This document shows positions 5,867 through 14,173 of a stretch of DNA of 17,110 nucleotides, one piece after another (positions within the stretch are counted from its first letter, which is position 1; each line of letters opens with the position of its first letter). Source of the DNA: Planctomycetota bacterium (lineage in GTDB: Bacteria > Planctomycetota > Phycisphaerae > WQYP01); contig JAKBAC010000065.1 in NCBI GenBank assembly GCA_021809365.1, positions 1-17,110 of the forward strand, written 5' to 3'. Position numbers and translations under genes: made by a program. The notes under the pieces are model-generated. The model was not told where the DNA came from and did not search any database. It was given only the letters and a program-made list of their open reading frames with translations.

Positions 5867-8294
5867 AGAAAATGTCGTCATCATCGGTAACGGAATGGCC
5901 GGTGCCCGTACCGCCGAGGAAATATTAAATCGTTCACGATCCGATTATAATATCACCATTATCGGTGTGGAACCCTACGGGAATTACAATCGCATTCTGC
6001 TGTCCAATGTGCTTAATGGAACGCAGTCGGGCGAGCAGATCATGCTCAACACCGTGCCGTGGTACGCGGAAAATAACATTCGGCTTATCACCGGTCAGGC
6101 GGTGATAAAAATTGATCCTGTCAAACAACGCGTCGGATTGGTCAACGGTTCTTTGATTGACTATGACAAGTTAATTATTGCAACGGGCAGCCGTCCGTTT
6201 GTGCCGCCGGTACCGGGAATTGATCTGCACGGGGTATTTGTATTCCGCACCTTGGATGACTGCCGCGGCATCACGAAATGGGCGCGGCAATCCAGGCGGG
6301 CCGTGGTCATCGGTGGGGGCCTGCTGGGATTGGAGGCCGCGCGAGGCCTGATGACGCACGGCCCGGAAGTCCATGTTGTTGATATCAGCCCCTATTTAAT
6401 GTCGGTGCAGCTTGATCCGGCGGCGGGGGAGATTCTGGGCCGCACCATCGCCGGACTTGGGGTTCAGGTACATTGTGGCGAGGTATTAACGGAGATTGTG
6501 GCCAATGAACATCGCGCTGCCGGTGCGGTTCGATTTAAGACTGGTGCGACGCTGGATTGTGATATGGTTGTCGTGTCCGCCGGTATCCGCCCCAACAAGG
6601 AAATCGCACAGGAAGCGGGCCTCACTGTGAATCGGGGCATTGTCGTTAATGATCAGATGCAGACCAGCGATCCGAATATTTATGCCGTTGGGGAGTGTTG
6701 TGAACATCGGGAGAAAGTCTACGGATTGGTAGCACCGATTTGGGAACAATGCACCGTGCTGGCGGATCATCTTACCGGCAGCCAAGCCGTCGGTTATACC
6801 GGCTCGACGGTAGGCACCAAACTTAAAGTCATGGATGTGCAGGTGGCGTCCATGGGCCAGCGCGATGGCCTGCCGTCAGATGAAGTCGTGGTATATAAAG
6901 AACCCAGTGGCGGAATTTACAAGAAACTCATCATTCGCGGCGGCAAACTGGTGGGCGCGATCCTGCTGGGCGATACGGAAAGTTTTTCAGATTTACAGAG
7001 CAAAATGCAGACCGGCGAAGACCTTCCTGGCCGCAGAGCCGATCTGCTGTTCCCGCCGGCCGCGGTGGGGTCGGCACCGGAATTCAGCCTTGCTGACATG
7101 CCGGACAACAAGCAGATTTGCGATTGCAACGGAATTTCCAAAGGACAGATTGCCGCGTGTATTCGCTCTGGTAAAACCACCGTGCAGACGGTAGGCAAGG
7201 CGACGAGAGCCGGGACGGGATGCGGAAGTTGCCGCAAAATGATTCACGGCCTGATTGAAGAAATTGCCGGTCAGGTCAAAGCCGACCCGAGTGAAACATG
7301 GTATGTGCCGGCCATACCGTTGGATAAACCATCGCTACGTTCGGAAATCATCAAACGCGGGCTTAAAAGCGTTTCATCGGTGATGGATTCCCTGGCCGAG
7401 AAAGATGATGAGAAATCGCGAATGGGCCTGGCGATATTGCTTAGATCAATCTGGAACCGGGAATATATTGATCAGCGGGATTGTCGGTTTGTCAATGACC
7501 GTCTGCACGGAAACATTCAGAAGGACGGCACCTTTTCTGTGATTCCACGAATATACGGGGGCGTGACAACCGCGGACGAATTGGTCAAAATCGGCTTGGT
7601 AGCTAAAAAATACAACGTCCCTACCGTCAAGCTCACCGGCGGCCAACGTATCGACCTGCTGGGTATTCCGAAGGAAGCTCTGCCGGATATTTGGCGTGAT
7701 CTGGGGATGATTTCCGGCTACGCGTATACCAAGGCATTTCGAACCTGTAAAACCTGCGTCGGATCGGACTGGTGCCGTTTCGGGACCAACGATTCAACGG
7801 CTCTGGGCATCGCCATTGAAAAGAAATTTCAGGGCCTGGAAACTCCCGCCAAAGTCAAAATGGGTATCTCCGGATGTCCTCGCAATTGTGCCGAAGCCAC
7901 GGTGAAAGATGTCGGCGTTATCGCCACGGAAGGGGGAGAATGGGAAATATTCCTTGGCGGGGCCGCCGGAATTTCCGTACGCAAAGGCGACGTGCTGGGG
8001 CGCGTGCAATCGCAGGAACAAGCCATCCAAATCATCTCGCGGTTTATGCAGTACTACCAGGAGCAGGCGCGCTATCTCGAGCGAACGTATGACTTTGTTC
8101 CCCGCATCGGCATTCTCCGCCTGCGTGCTCTGTTAATGGATGATGTGGACGGAATTTGTGCCGGTCTGGACGAACGGGTGGAGGCGTCCCTGGCAGCGGC
8201 GATTGACCCTTGGGAAGACGATAGCCGCGATCCTAAGTACGCCGGGCAATTCGCACCTGTACGCAGCGTTGCGCTGCCGGTGATGAACCCATAG
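5850..8294 (+). CDS. nirB: Assimilatory nitrite reductase [NAD(P)H], large subunit
   Basis: 814 aa, close to the usual ~840. It catalyses the six-electron reduction of nitrite to ammonium in the cytoplasm. Domains in order: FAD-binding Rossmann fold with GNGMAG (13-18); NAD(P)H fold with GGGLLG (155-160); BFD-type [2Fe-2S] domain with Cys424, Cys426, Cys458 and Cys461; ferredoxin-like half domain (~540-610); and the siroheme/[4Fe-4S] domain with Cys636, Cys642, Cys676 and Cys680 (TCVGSDWC and SGCPRNC). All cluster ligands are present, so the enzyme should be active. The start ATG at 5850 has TGAGGA spaced 6 nt and lies within the end of the preceding gene, implying translational coupling. It is followed after 53 bp by the small subunit. 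Confidence 0.96.
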   Translation: MIRENKENVVIIGNGMAGARTAEEILNRSRSDYNITIIGVEPYGNYNRILLSNVLNGTQSGEQIMLNTVPWYAENNIRLITGQAVIKIDPVKQRVGLVNGSLIDYDKLIIATGSRPFVPPVPGIDLHGVFVFRTLDDCRGITKWARQSRRAVVIGGGLLGLEAARGLMTHGPEVHVVDISPYLMSVQLDPAAGEILGRTIAGLGVQVHCGEVLTEIVANEHRAAGAVRFKTGATLDCDMVVVSAGIRPNKEIAQEAGLTVNRGIVVNDQMQTSDPNIYAVGECCEHREKVYGLVAPIWEQCTVLADHLTGSQAVGYTGSTVGTKLKVMDVQVASMGQRDGLPSDEVVVYKEPSGGIYKKLIIRGGKLVGAILLGDTESFSDLQSKMQTGEDLPGRRADLLFPPAAVGSAPEFSLADMPDNKQICDCNGISKGQIAACIRSGKTTVQTVGKATRAGTGCGSCRKMIHGLIEEIAGQVKADPSETWYVPAIPLDKPSLRSEIIKRGLKSVSSVMDSLAEKDDEKSRMGLAILLRSIWNREYIDQRDCRFVNDRLHGNIQKDGTFSVIPRIYGGVTTADELVKIGLVAKKYNVPTVKLTGGQRIDLLGIPKEALPDIWRDLGMISGYAYTKAFRTCKTCVGSDWCRFGTNDSTALGIAIEKKFQGLETPAKVKMGISGCPRNCAEATVKDVGVIATEGGEWEIFLGGAAGISVRKGDVLGRVQSQEQAIQIISRFMQYYQEQARYLERTYDFVPRIGILRLRALLMDDVDGICAGLDERVEASLAAAIDPWEDDSRDPKYAGQFAPVRSVALPVMNP

Positions 8295-8347
8295 GAATTA
8301 ATCCGCTGGAACAAACCGCCGCCATAACGGCAATGAAGGAATCAGTT

Positions 8348-8689
8348 ATGCACAAGATGCTTGAAGAAATTAAAACGATGGAAGTAGCGGTGTGCCTGTG
8401 GGATGAACTGCCGGTGGGCCTGGGGCGGGCTTTCCAGATTCACAATCGGGTCATTGCCTTGTTTCGCACCCGCAAGGGAGAACTTTACGCTGCGGACAAC
8501 CGCTGCCCGCATAAAGGGGGCCCGCTTAGTGAAGGTATGATCACCGGAGGCACGGTCGTGTGTCCGCTGCATAGCTTTCATTTTGATCTCACGGACGGCA
8601 GCTGCGATCAGGCGGGCCAATGTTCGGTGGTGGTGTATCCGTGCCGCCTGGAAGATCAGTCGGTAATCGTCGAATTGCCTGTGGAGTAG
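8348..8689 (+). CDS. nirD: Nitrite reductase small subunit, Rieske type
   Basis: 113 aa from ATG 8348, preferred because GAAGGA lies 7 nt upstream; an in-frame ATG at 8333 would add five residues but has no ribosome binding site. The protein is a single Rieske [2Fe-2S] domain with CPH (Cys53, His55) and CPLH (Cys72, His75), so all four cluster ligands are present. As I recall, some NirD proteins such as the enterobacterial ones have lost these ligands, so this belongs to the cluster-bearing type. It is the partner of NirB in nitrite reduction. The stop codon is 4 bp before the GTG of the nitrate reductase gene. Confidence 0.93.
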   Translation: MHKMLEEIKTMEVAVCLWDELPVGLGRAFQIHNRVIALFRTRKGELYAADNRCPHKGGPLSEGMITGGTVVCPLHSFHFDLTDGSCDQAGQCSVVVYPCRLEDQSVIVELPVE

Positions 8690-8693
8690 ATGT

Positions 8694-11600
8694 GTGATTT
8701 CTCCGCCTGCCGCAGGATCGTCGCCGCAACATGCGCCAAGTCTCCGCAGCACGTGCTGCTATTGCGGCACCGGATGCGGCATTGAAATCCGAAAAGATAA
8801 ATATGGAACTCTGTCCCTGCGGGGCGATACGGATCACCCGGTCAGCCGCGGCATGTTGTGCACCAAAGGCCGCACGCTCCTGCATGTGGTTAATTCCACG
8901 CGTCAGAGGCTTAAGTATCCTCAGTTACGGACCAGCCGTGATGCGCCGCGCTGTCGGGCATCATGGAACGAGTCAATTGCGCATGTCGCGGAAAAATTTC
9001 AGCACATCATTCACACGCACGGGCCTGATGCGGTTGGATTTTACGGATCGGGTCAATGTCTGACGGAAGAGTATTATCTGATCAACAAAATTGCCAAGGG
9101 CTTTCTTGGCACCAATAATTTTGACACCAATTCCCGGCTCTGCATGTCTTCAGCGGTTACGGGATATAAATTATCCCTCGGTGCCGACGGGCCTCCGACA
9201 ACAATTGGGGATATTGATCATTGCGACACATTTTTTATCGCCGGTGCCAATCCCGCCTGGTGCCATCCAATCATAATGCGGCGGATTGAACAGAGAAAAG
9301 AAGCTCATCCCGAGGCAAAAATAATTGTCGTTGACCCGCGGCGCACGGCCACCTGTGCATCGGCGGATCTGCATGTGCAGATACTTCCGGGAACCGATGT
9401 GGCATTATTTCACGGCATCGCATATCTGCTCTTAAAAAACGGGGACATCGACACCACGTTCCTCGAAACCCACTGCCGCGGCTGGGATACGTACAGCCGC
9501 GCTATTACGCCATTTACGCCGCAGATTACCGCTGAAATCTGCGGAATTCCGGAAGAGCATATTCATACCGCCGCGCAATGGCTGGGAGGAAATCGCCGAT
9601 TTTTAAGTTTATGGACGATGGGGCTGAACCAGTCTTCGCACGGAACGGATAAAAATCTGTCCTTGATCGCATTATCACTTATCACTGGAAAAATCGGCGT
9701 ACCGGGATGCGGGCCGTTCAGTTTGACGGGGCAACCCAATGCCATGGGCGGGCGGGAAGTGGGGGGAATGGCCAATCTTCTGTCCGCCCACCGGGATCTG
9801 GCGAATCCCGAACATCGTCAGCAGGTGGCGAAGTTTTGGGGTGTAAAGTCCGTTCCGGACAAGCCCGGGCTCACCGCCACGGAAATGTTTTCCGCGCTGC
9901 GTGACGGGCGGATGAAGGCCATCTGGATTATCGCCACCAATCCGATTTGCTCCATGCCCGATGCTTGGAAAGTGGAAGAATCCCTGCGGAAGGCGGAATA
10001 TGTGGTCGTGCAGGATATCCATGCCACGGAAACCGCCGTGTTTGCCGACGTGCTGCTTCCGGCGGCCACCTGGTTGGAAAAAACCGGTACGATGACCAAC
10101 GCCGATCGCCGCGTATCGTTACTTGAAAAAGCTGTTGACGCCCCCGGTGAAGCGCTGCCGGACGTGGAGATCTTATTGCGTTTCGCCCGAGCCATGGGTT
10201 GGCAGGAACAGTTCGCGTACGATTCTCCATCCGATATTTTCGCTGAACATGCCCGGCTGACGGCGGGAACGGATATTGATATCACCGGCTTGTCACATTA
10301 TCTTCTCTCACGCATCGGGCCGGTGCAGTGGCCGTTTCCCGCCGGTTCCACCGCCCAGGATTCGCAATTCCGCGACCGCCGGTTGTACACGGATCATCGC
10401 TTTGCCACCGCTGACGGCAAAGCCGTTCTTCATGCGGTTGATTATCACGCGCCTGCCGAAGTGCCGGATTCTACGTTCCCGCTGGTGCTGACCACCGGGC
10501 GCATCCGTGATCAGTGGCATACGATGACTAAAACCGGGCAAGTGGCGCGGCTGCGTGAGCACATCGACAGTCCATTTTGTGAAATTCATCCTGATGACGC
10601 CGCCGCGCGCGGCATCCGGGATCAGGATATGGTAACGGTTAAGACGCGGCGGGGAGAAATTCAGGTTCCCGCGACGCTGACTTCGGACATTCGGCAGGGC
10701 GTGATATTTGCACCCATGCACTGGGGAAAGCGCGGCTCGGTAGCCGACGCACGCGTCAATAATGCGACCCATGACACGGTTGATTCACGATCCAAGCAGC
10801 CGGAACTCAAACACAGTGCCGCTTCCGTGGCACCCCTGCGTCATCCGCGCCGGCGCATCGTCATCATCGGAGCGGGGGCTGCCGCGATTGCCTTTGCCCG
10901 CGCGCATCGGAAATTTAATCAGACTGATGAAATAACCATGCTTAGCCGCGAACCTGAACTGGTCTACAACCGCGTCCTGCTTCCCATGTACATCATGGGA
11001 GTTTACGGCTGGTCGGATTTGCTCGTGGCCGGTGCCAATGAGCTTAACGCGTTGGCGGTGCGATTGCTGCCGGGCATGGAAGCTCAGACTCTGGAGCCTC
11101 AACAACGCCGTGTCAAAACTCGAAACGGTGAATCCATACCCTATGATGCTCTGGTGCTTGCCACGGGATCAGAGCCTACGATTACATGGACCGGCCCGCT
11201 TCCCGCCAATGGGGTCCATACACTGCGCTCACGGTCGAACGCGGATGCCATTTTACGGGAAGCTGCGGGGGGTGGTGCGGTGGCCATTATCGGGGGCGGC
11301 ATTCTGGGCGTCGAACTGGCGGCGGCCCTTTGCGATAAAGGACTGGCGGTAACGCTGGTCCACCGATCGGCCCGGCTTCTGACGCGACAATTAGATGACC
11401 AAGCCGCTGTTTACCTGCGTTGCGAATTGGAATCGCGCGGAATCGTCGTGAAACTTAATGCGCATCTGGCGGGTATACAGGGCCTGGAAAGGCCGCAGCG
11501 AATCCGCCTAAGCACGGGAGAACACATTGATGTTGGCATGGTGGTCTTCGCCACAGGCATTCATCCGCGCATTGAGCTGGCCCGCCATTCGGGCCTGCAC

Positions 11601-12224
11601 TGTGAGGTGGGAATCAAAGTCGATGAATTCATGCGGACCAATATCCCGGACATCTATGCCATCGGCGAGTGCGCCGAATATCAAAATGCGATGGTGGGCA
11701 CCACCGATGGAGCGCAGGCCCATGCCCAGGCATTGGCGGAATACCTGCGGGGGAATTCCTATGCTCCCTGCCGCATACCGGTTCCCGCGGCAGTGGTTAA
11801 AATTCCCGGCTTCCAACTCGCCGCCGCCGGCGAAGTGATGCCGGCTTCCGCGGAAACGGATGTCATTACATTTGATGACCCCCGCCGGCGGCTTTATCAA
11901 AAATGTCTGATTTATCAGGACCGCCTGGTAGGGGTTATTACCGTAGGCGATTCCTCGCGCTTTGCCGAGTATCACAATCTTATCCAGCGCGGCACGGAGT
12001 TAGAGCATCTGCGGGATACCCTGCTGCGTCCCGGGGCGACAGCGGGAAAACAACTCTCCGGGCGCATAATCTGCAGTTGCAATCAAGTCGATGAGCAAAC
12101 GATCAAAGACGCCGGAAAAATCAACGCGGATCCTGCGGCGATAGCCAAAAGCACCAAAGCGGGTACTTCTTGCGGCAGTTGTCGTCCTGAAATAAGACGA
12201 ATTCTCGCCGGATTGAATCCGTAA
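8694..12224 (+). CDS. Single-chain assimilatory nitrate reductase: NasA-like catalytic part fused to FAD/NAD(P)H reductase and [2Fe-2S] domain
   Basis: 1176 aa; start GTG 8694, with TGGAG 7 nt upstream. The N-terminal ~700 residues are a molybdopterin oxidoreductase of the Nas/Nap type. The [4Fe-4S] ligands are Cys21, Cys24, Cys28 and Cys56; Cys150 in NSRLCMSS is the predicted Mo ligand; and the C-terminal molybdopterin-binding lobe starts around LVLTTGRIRDQWHTMT. From ~718 comes a pyridine nucleotide-disulphide reductase module with an FAD motif GAGAAA (726-731) and an NAD(P)H motif GGGILG (867-872). A BFD [2Fe-2S] domain ends the protein (Cys1127, Cys1129, Cys1160, Cys1163). The module resembles the N-terminal half of the NirB encoded upstream and Klebsiella NasC. 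The product should therefore reduce nitrate to nitrite from NAD(P)H without a separate reductase subunit. It is cytoplasmic (no Tat signal) and is the last gene of the operon. Confidence 0.93.
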   Translation: MISPPAAGSSPQHAPSLRSTCCYCGTGCGIEIRKDKYGTLSLRGDTDHPVSRGMLCTKGRTLLHVVNSTRQRLKYPQLRTSRDAPRCRASWNESIAHVAEKFQHIIHTHGPDAVGFYGSGQCLTEEYYLINKIAKGFLGTNNFDTNSRLCMSSAVTGYKLSLGADGPPTTIGDIDHCDTFFIAGANPAWCHPIIMRRIEQRKEAHPEAKIIVVDPRRTATCASADLHVQILPGTDVALFHGIAYLLLKNGDIDTTFLETHCRGWDTYSRAITPFTPQITAEICGIPEEHIHTAAQWLGGNRRFLSLWTMGLNQSSHGTDKNLSLIALSLITGKIGVPGCGPFSLTGQPNAMGGREVGGMANLLSAHRDLANPEHRQQVAKFWGVKSVPDKPGLTATEMFSALRDGRMKAIWIIATNPICSMPDAWKVEESLRKAEYVVVQDIHATETAVFADVLLPAATWLEKTGTMTNADRRVSLLEKAVDAPGEALPDVEILLRFARAMGWQEQFAYDSPSDIFAEHARLTAGTDIDITGLSHYLLSRIGPVQWPFPAGSTAQDSQFRDRRLYTDHRFATADGKAVLHAVDYHAPAEVPDSTFPLVLTTGRIRDQWHTMTKTGQVARLREHIDSPFCEIHPDDAAARGIRDQDMVTVKTRRGEIQVPATLTSDIRQGVIFAPMHWGKRGSVADARVNNATHDTVDSRSKQPELKHSAASVAPLRHPRRRIVIIGAGAAAIAFARAHRKFNQTDEITMLSREPELVYNRVLLPMYIMGVYGWSDLLVAGANELNALAVRLLPGMEAQTLEPQQRRVKTRNGESIPYDALVLATGSEPTITWTGPLPANGVHTLRSRSNADAILREAAGGGAVAIIGGGILGVELAAALCDKGLAVTLVHRSARLLTRQLDDQAAVYLRCELESRGIVVKLNAHLAGIQGLERPQRIRLSTGEHIDVGMVVFATGIHPRIELARHSGLHCEVGIKVDEFMRTNIPDIYAIGECAEYQNAMVGTTDGAQAHAQALAEYLRGNSYAPCRIPVPAAVVKIPGFQLAAAGEVMPASAETDVITFDDPRRRLYQKCLIYQDRLVGVITVGDSSRFAEYHNLIQRGTELEHLRDTLLRPGATAGKQLSGRIICSCNQVDEQTIKDAGKINADPAAIAKSTKAGTSCGSCRPEIRRILAGLNP

Positions 12225-12323
12225 TACGAACAAAAAACCCGATATTCCCCAATCCGCGGCAACTGGCGAGGCTTTTTCCACCGCCCGCGATGGATTGAAA
12301 ATAACTCCCGCCAAATCATAAAT

Positions 12324-12344
12324 AAAGGTACCTGACACCTTTTT
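12324..12344. repeat. GGTACCTGACACC repeat (dispersed-repeat motif)
   Basis: AAAGGT (12324-12329) and ACCTTT (12337-12342) are inverted arms around ACCTGAC overlap sequence; the opposite strand contains GGTGTCAGGTACC. From memory this short sequence recurs in many unrelated genomes, often beside small transposases of the REP-associated/IS200-like kind. No transposase is present here, so it would be an isolated remnant. With its trailing T-run (to 12344) it might also act as a weak terminator. Confidence 0.4.
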
Positions 12345-12418
12345 CGAGGGGCGGTACTGGTTGAAATCTTGGACGCTTAGTAAATAAGCAATCGCGTTTA
12401 ATGTGGGGAAAAGTGCTC

Positions 12419-12448
12419 TTGAATATCGCAGAAATCATGTGCTAAACT
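12419..12448 (+). promoter_or_regulatory. Alternative candidate promoter upstream of the porin
   Basis: TTGAAT (12419-12424) and TAAACT (12443-12448) are 18 nt apart, with TG one base before the -10 (extended -10). Less attractive than the promoter at 12474-12502 because the shared regulatory motif would then lie downstream of the start. Confidence 0.3.
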
Positions 12449-12460
12449 AATGAGTAATAT

Positions 12461-12504
12461 CTTTATTATCACTTTGCTTCATGTATAAGCGGGCTGCATA
12501 ATAG
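12461..12504 (+). promoter_or_regulatory. Shared operator/promoter motif, copy 2 (porin-narK-mod operon)
   Basis: ATTATC (12465-12470), 10 nt, ATGTATAA (12481-12488), 8 nt, CATAATAG (12497-12504). Same blocks and spacing as the lysR promoter region on the other strand at 4489-4532. The T-N11-A core (T12469, A12481) fits LysR-type sites. It overlaps the -35 region of the promoter at 12474-12502, a usual contact place for LysR activators. Confidence 0.6.
12474..12502 (+). promoter_or_regulatory. Candidate main promoter of the porin operon
   Basis: TTGCTT (12474-12479) and CATAAT (12497-12502) are 17 nt apart; predicted start near 12509 and a leader of about 120 nt. The weak -35 overlapping the putative LysR site suggests an activator-dependent promoter (inference). 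Confidence 0.5.
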
Positions 12505-12589
12505 CTCTCGGCGGACAGGACAGTTAACGAAGAGCGGGTTGTGGTGACGGACGATTGTAGAGCGTTCGCATCAGAAGCGAGGGCGTTTT

Positions 12590-12607
12590 CCGGTATTTCA
12601 ATACCGG
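12590..12607 (+). promoter_or_regulatory. Hairpin immediately upstream of the porin ribosome binding site
   Basis: CCGGTAT (12590-12596), loop TTCA, ATACCGG (12601-12607): a perfect 7-bp stem ending 8 nt before AAGGAG (12616-12621). It could stabilise the mRNA 5' region or influence translation of the porin. There is no T-run, so it is not a terminator. Confidence 0.55.
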
Positions 12608-12627
12608 CAGGTTGCAAGGAGTAGTCC

Positions 12628-14112
12628 ATGAATTGTAAGCGTATGACCAACAGAAAAAGCCGGGGGATTCAGGCGGCGGTGGTTTATGGAGCGGCGCTTG
12701 GATTGGCCGCATCCGGTGCCCGGGCGTCCGGCGATCCAAATTCTATTGCGGGCCAGGTTGCTGCTCTGCAAGGGCAGATTCACGCATTGAATTCAAAAGT
12801 CGCGGCGCTTAAAGCGCAAGAGAATTCCGCCGTGCGGCAGATTGTGGAAGAGACGCTCAAAGCGTCGGCAACGCAGGCTGCAGCGAATTCCGGTCTGACC
12901 GCCGGCTATGACAACGGCTTTTATGTACGCAGTGGTAAGACATTCTGCCTGACTTTTAACGGCCTGCTTCAGGCACGGTACACGTATTCGCATGTGGAAA
13001 ATATCATTGGTGATCCCGGTTCCGCCCTGGGCGGCAATGAAGCCGGTGATATGCAGGGCTTTGGCATGCCCAATGCTCTGCTGACTGCCGGGGGAACACT
13101 TTTTCAACATATCTTATTTAAATTTGCCGGAAACTTCGGCAGCACCAGTTCCTTCACCAGTCCGACGGCCGGCACATTTCAACTGGTCGACGCCTGGGGC
13201 GGTTACAGCTTTGCTCCGTGGCTGAATGTGCGGGCCGGATCGATGATTATTCCCTTTGCGCCGATTAAAACCATGGCTAACAACGGCGGATCGGAATTTC
13301 CGGATTTTGCAACCAGTTCGCTGCCTTTTCTGCCGGGATACGGTTTAGGAGCGGATATTTACGGTGTGGTCGGGCCGGGAAAATTGACCTACAGCGTCAT
13401 GCTTAATGACGGCAGCAATTCACAGAATCTGGTGGATTCGGCGTCGCCGGTGAGCGGCACGGGGCGCGATAATCGTTTGGGCCTGTACACACGGGAGCAA
13501 TTTTTCGGGGCGGGAAAACCGATTGACTTCCTCGACGAGCCGGATTTGCAATGGCATAAACACCTGGTGTGGACGGTCGGGGTGGGGCTGGGATATGAAT
13601 CGCAAAATAGTTCCGCAAATGCGTTTCCCGGAGCGCAAAGTTCCACGAAAATTACTGGATTATCCACCGCGCCATCGCCGGGCTTCTTGGCCGCGCCCTA
13701 TACACTAAACGGCGATCTTTACCGCGTCACGCTGGACTGGCGATCCAAATACCGCGGCTGGTCTTTTTTTCCGGCGGTGTTTTATCAGCAGATCAACGGC
13801 ACCGGCACGGTCATTCCGGGATTCCCCAAAAGCAGTGTAGCGCAATATGGCTACTACATCCAAAGTGGATATTTTCTCGTGCCGCACAAATGGGAAATCG
13901 CCGGGCGATTTGATCAACTTATCACCGACGGCCTTCCGAATGTCATGGAAGAATACGCGCTGGGCCTGAATTATTACCTGTGCGGTGAAAATGCCAAAAT
14001 TCAAACCGCCGTCACCTTTATCCCCAATGAGGCTGGATTGACCAACAATGTTGGTTCGGTGGTCAATACCCAGGATATTTATGGAGAAATTCAGTTTCAG
14101 TTGAAATTCTGA
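12628..14112 (+). CDS. Outer-membrane porin with N-terminal coiled coil (OprO/OprP-like family)
   Basis: 494 aa; ATG 12628 with an excellent AAGGAG 6 nt upstream. It begins with a signal peptide (hydrophobic stretch ~14-29; likely cleavage after Ala-Arg-Ala at 31-33). A short coiled coil follows (about 39-64, AxxLxxQxxxLxxKVAALKAQ pattern), then a beta-barrel body starting at GYDNGFYVRSGK with GLLQARYTY, and ending in ...QFQLKF, a C-terminal aromatic residue as used for outer-membrane insertion. Architecture and motifs match porins I associate with planctomycetes and the phosphate-selective porin group. Placed directly before a nitrate/nitrite transporter and a molybdate-type binding protein, it probably provides the outer-membrane route for oxyanions; the specificity is inferred. 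It is the first gene of the second operon, behind a candidate LysR-controlled promoter. Confidence 0.85.
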   Translation: MNCKRMTNRKSRGIQAAVVYGAALGLAASGARASGDPNSIAGQVAALQGQIHALNSKVAALKAQENSAVRQIVEETLKASATQAAANSGLTAGYDNGFYVRSGKTFCLTFNGLLQARYTYSHVENIIGDPGSALGGNEAGDMQGFGMPNALLTAGGTLFQHILFKFAGNFGSTSSFTSPTAGTFQLVDAWGGYSFAPWLNVRAGSMIIPFAPIKTMANNGGSEFPDFATSSLPFLPGYGLGADIYGVVGPGKLTYSVMLNDGSNSQNLVDSASPVSGTGRDNRLGLYTREQFFGAGKPIDFLDEPDLQWHKHLVWTVGVGLGYESQNSSANAFPGAQSSTKITGLSTAPSPGFLAAPYTLNGDLYRVTLDWRSKYRGWSFFPAVFYQQINGTGTVIPGFPKSSVAQYGYYIQSGYFLVPHKWEIAGRFDQLITDGLPNVMEEYALGLNYYLCGENAKIQTAVTFIPNEAGLTNNVGSVVNTQDIYGEIQFQLKF

Positions 14113-14126
14113 CCATACCGCTATGG
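14113..14126. repeat. Small inverted repeat after the porin gene
   Basis: CCATA (14113-14117), CCGC, TATGG (14122-14126) begins right after the porin stop codon. It is short and has no adjacent T-run. It may protect the 3' end of the porin message or cause partial polarity before narK; a T-rich stretch (14155-14160) occurs further on, directly before the narK ribosome binding site. Confidence 0.3.
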
Positions 14127-14173
14127 CATTGAATTTGCATCGACTTTCCTGCTGTTTTTTAAGGACCTGTATT

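Larger units (their letters stand above)
12225..12627. other. 403-bp intergenic region between nitrate reductase and porin
   Basis: No convincing gene. It contains an imperfect hairpin after the nitrate reductase (CAATCC 12250-12255 with GGATTG 12292-12297, without a following T-run), the GGTACCTGACACC repeat (12324-12344), two candidate promoters, the second copy of the shared operator motif (12461-12504), and a strong hairpin just before the porin ribosome binding site (12590-12607). No clear intrinsic terminator was found, so read-through from the upstream operon into the porin genes is possible. Confidence 0.6.

Noticed and set aside
12250..12297. Intrinsic terminator after the nitrate reductase gene
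   Set aside because: The stem is bulged and the T-run lies inside the loop rather than after the stem, so it does not meet the pattern.
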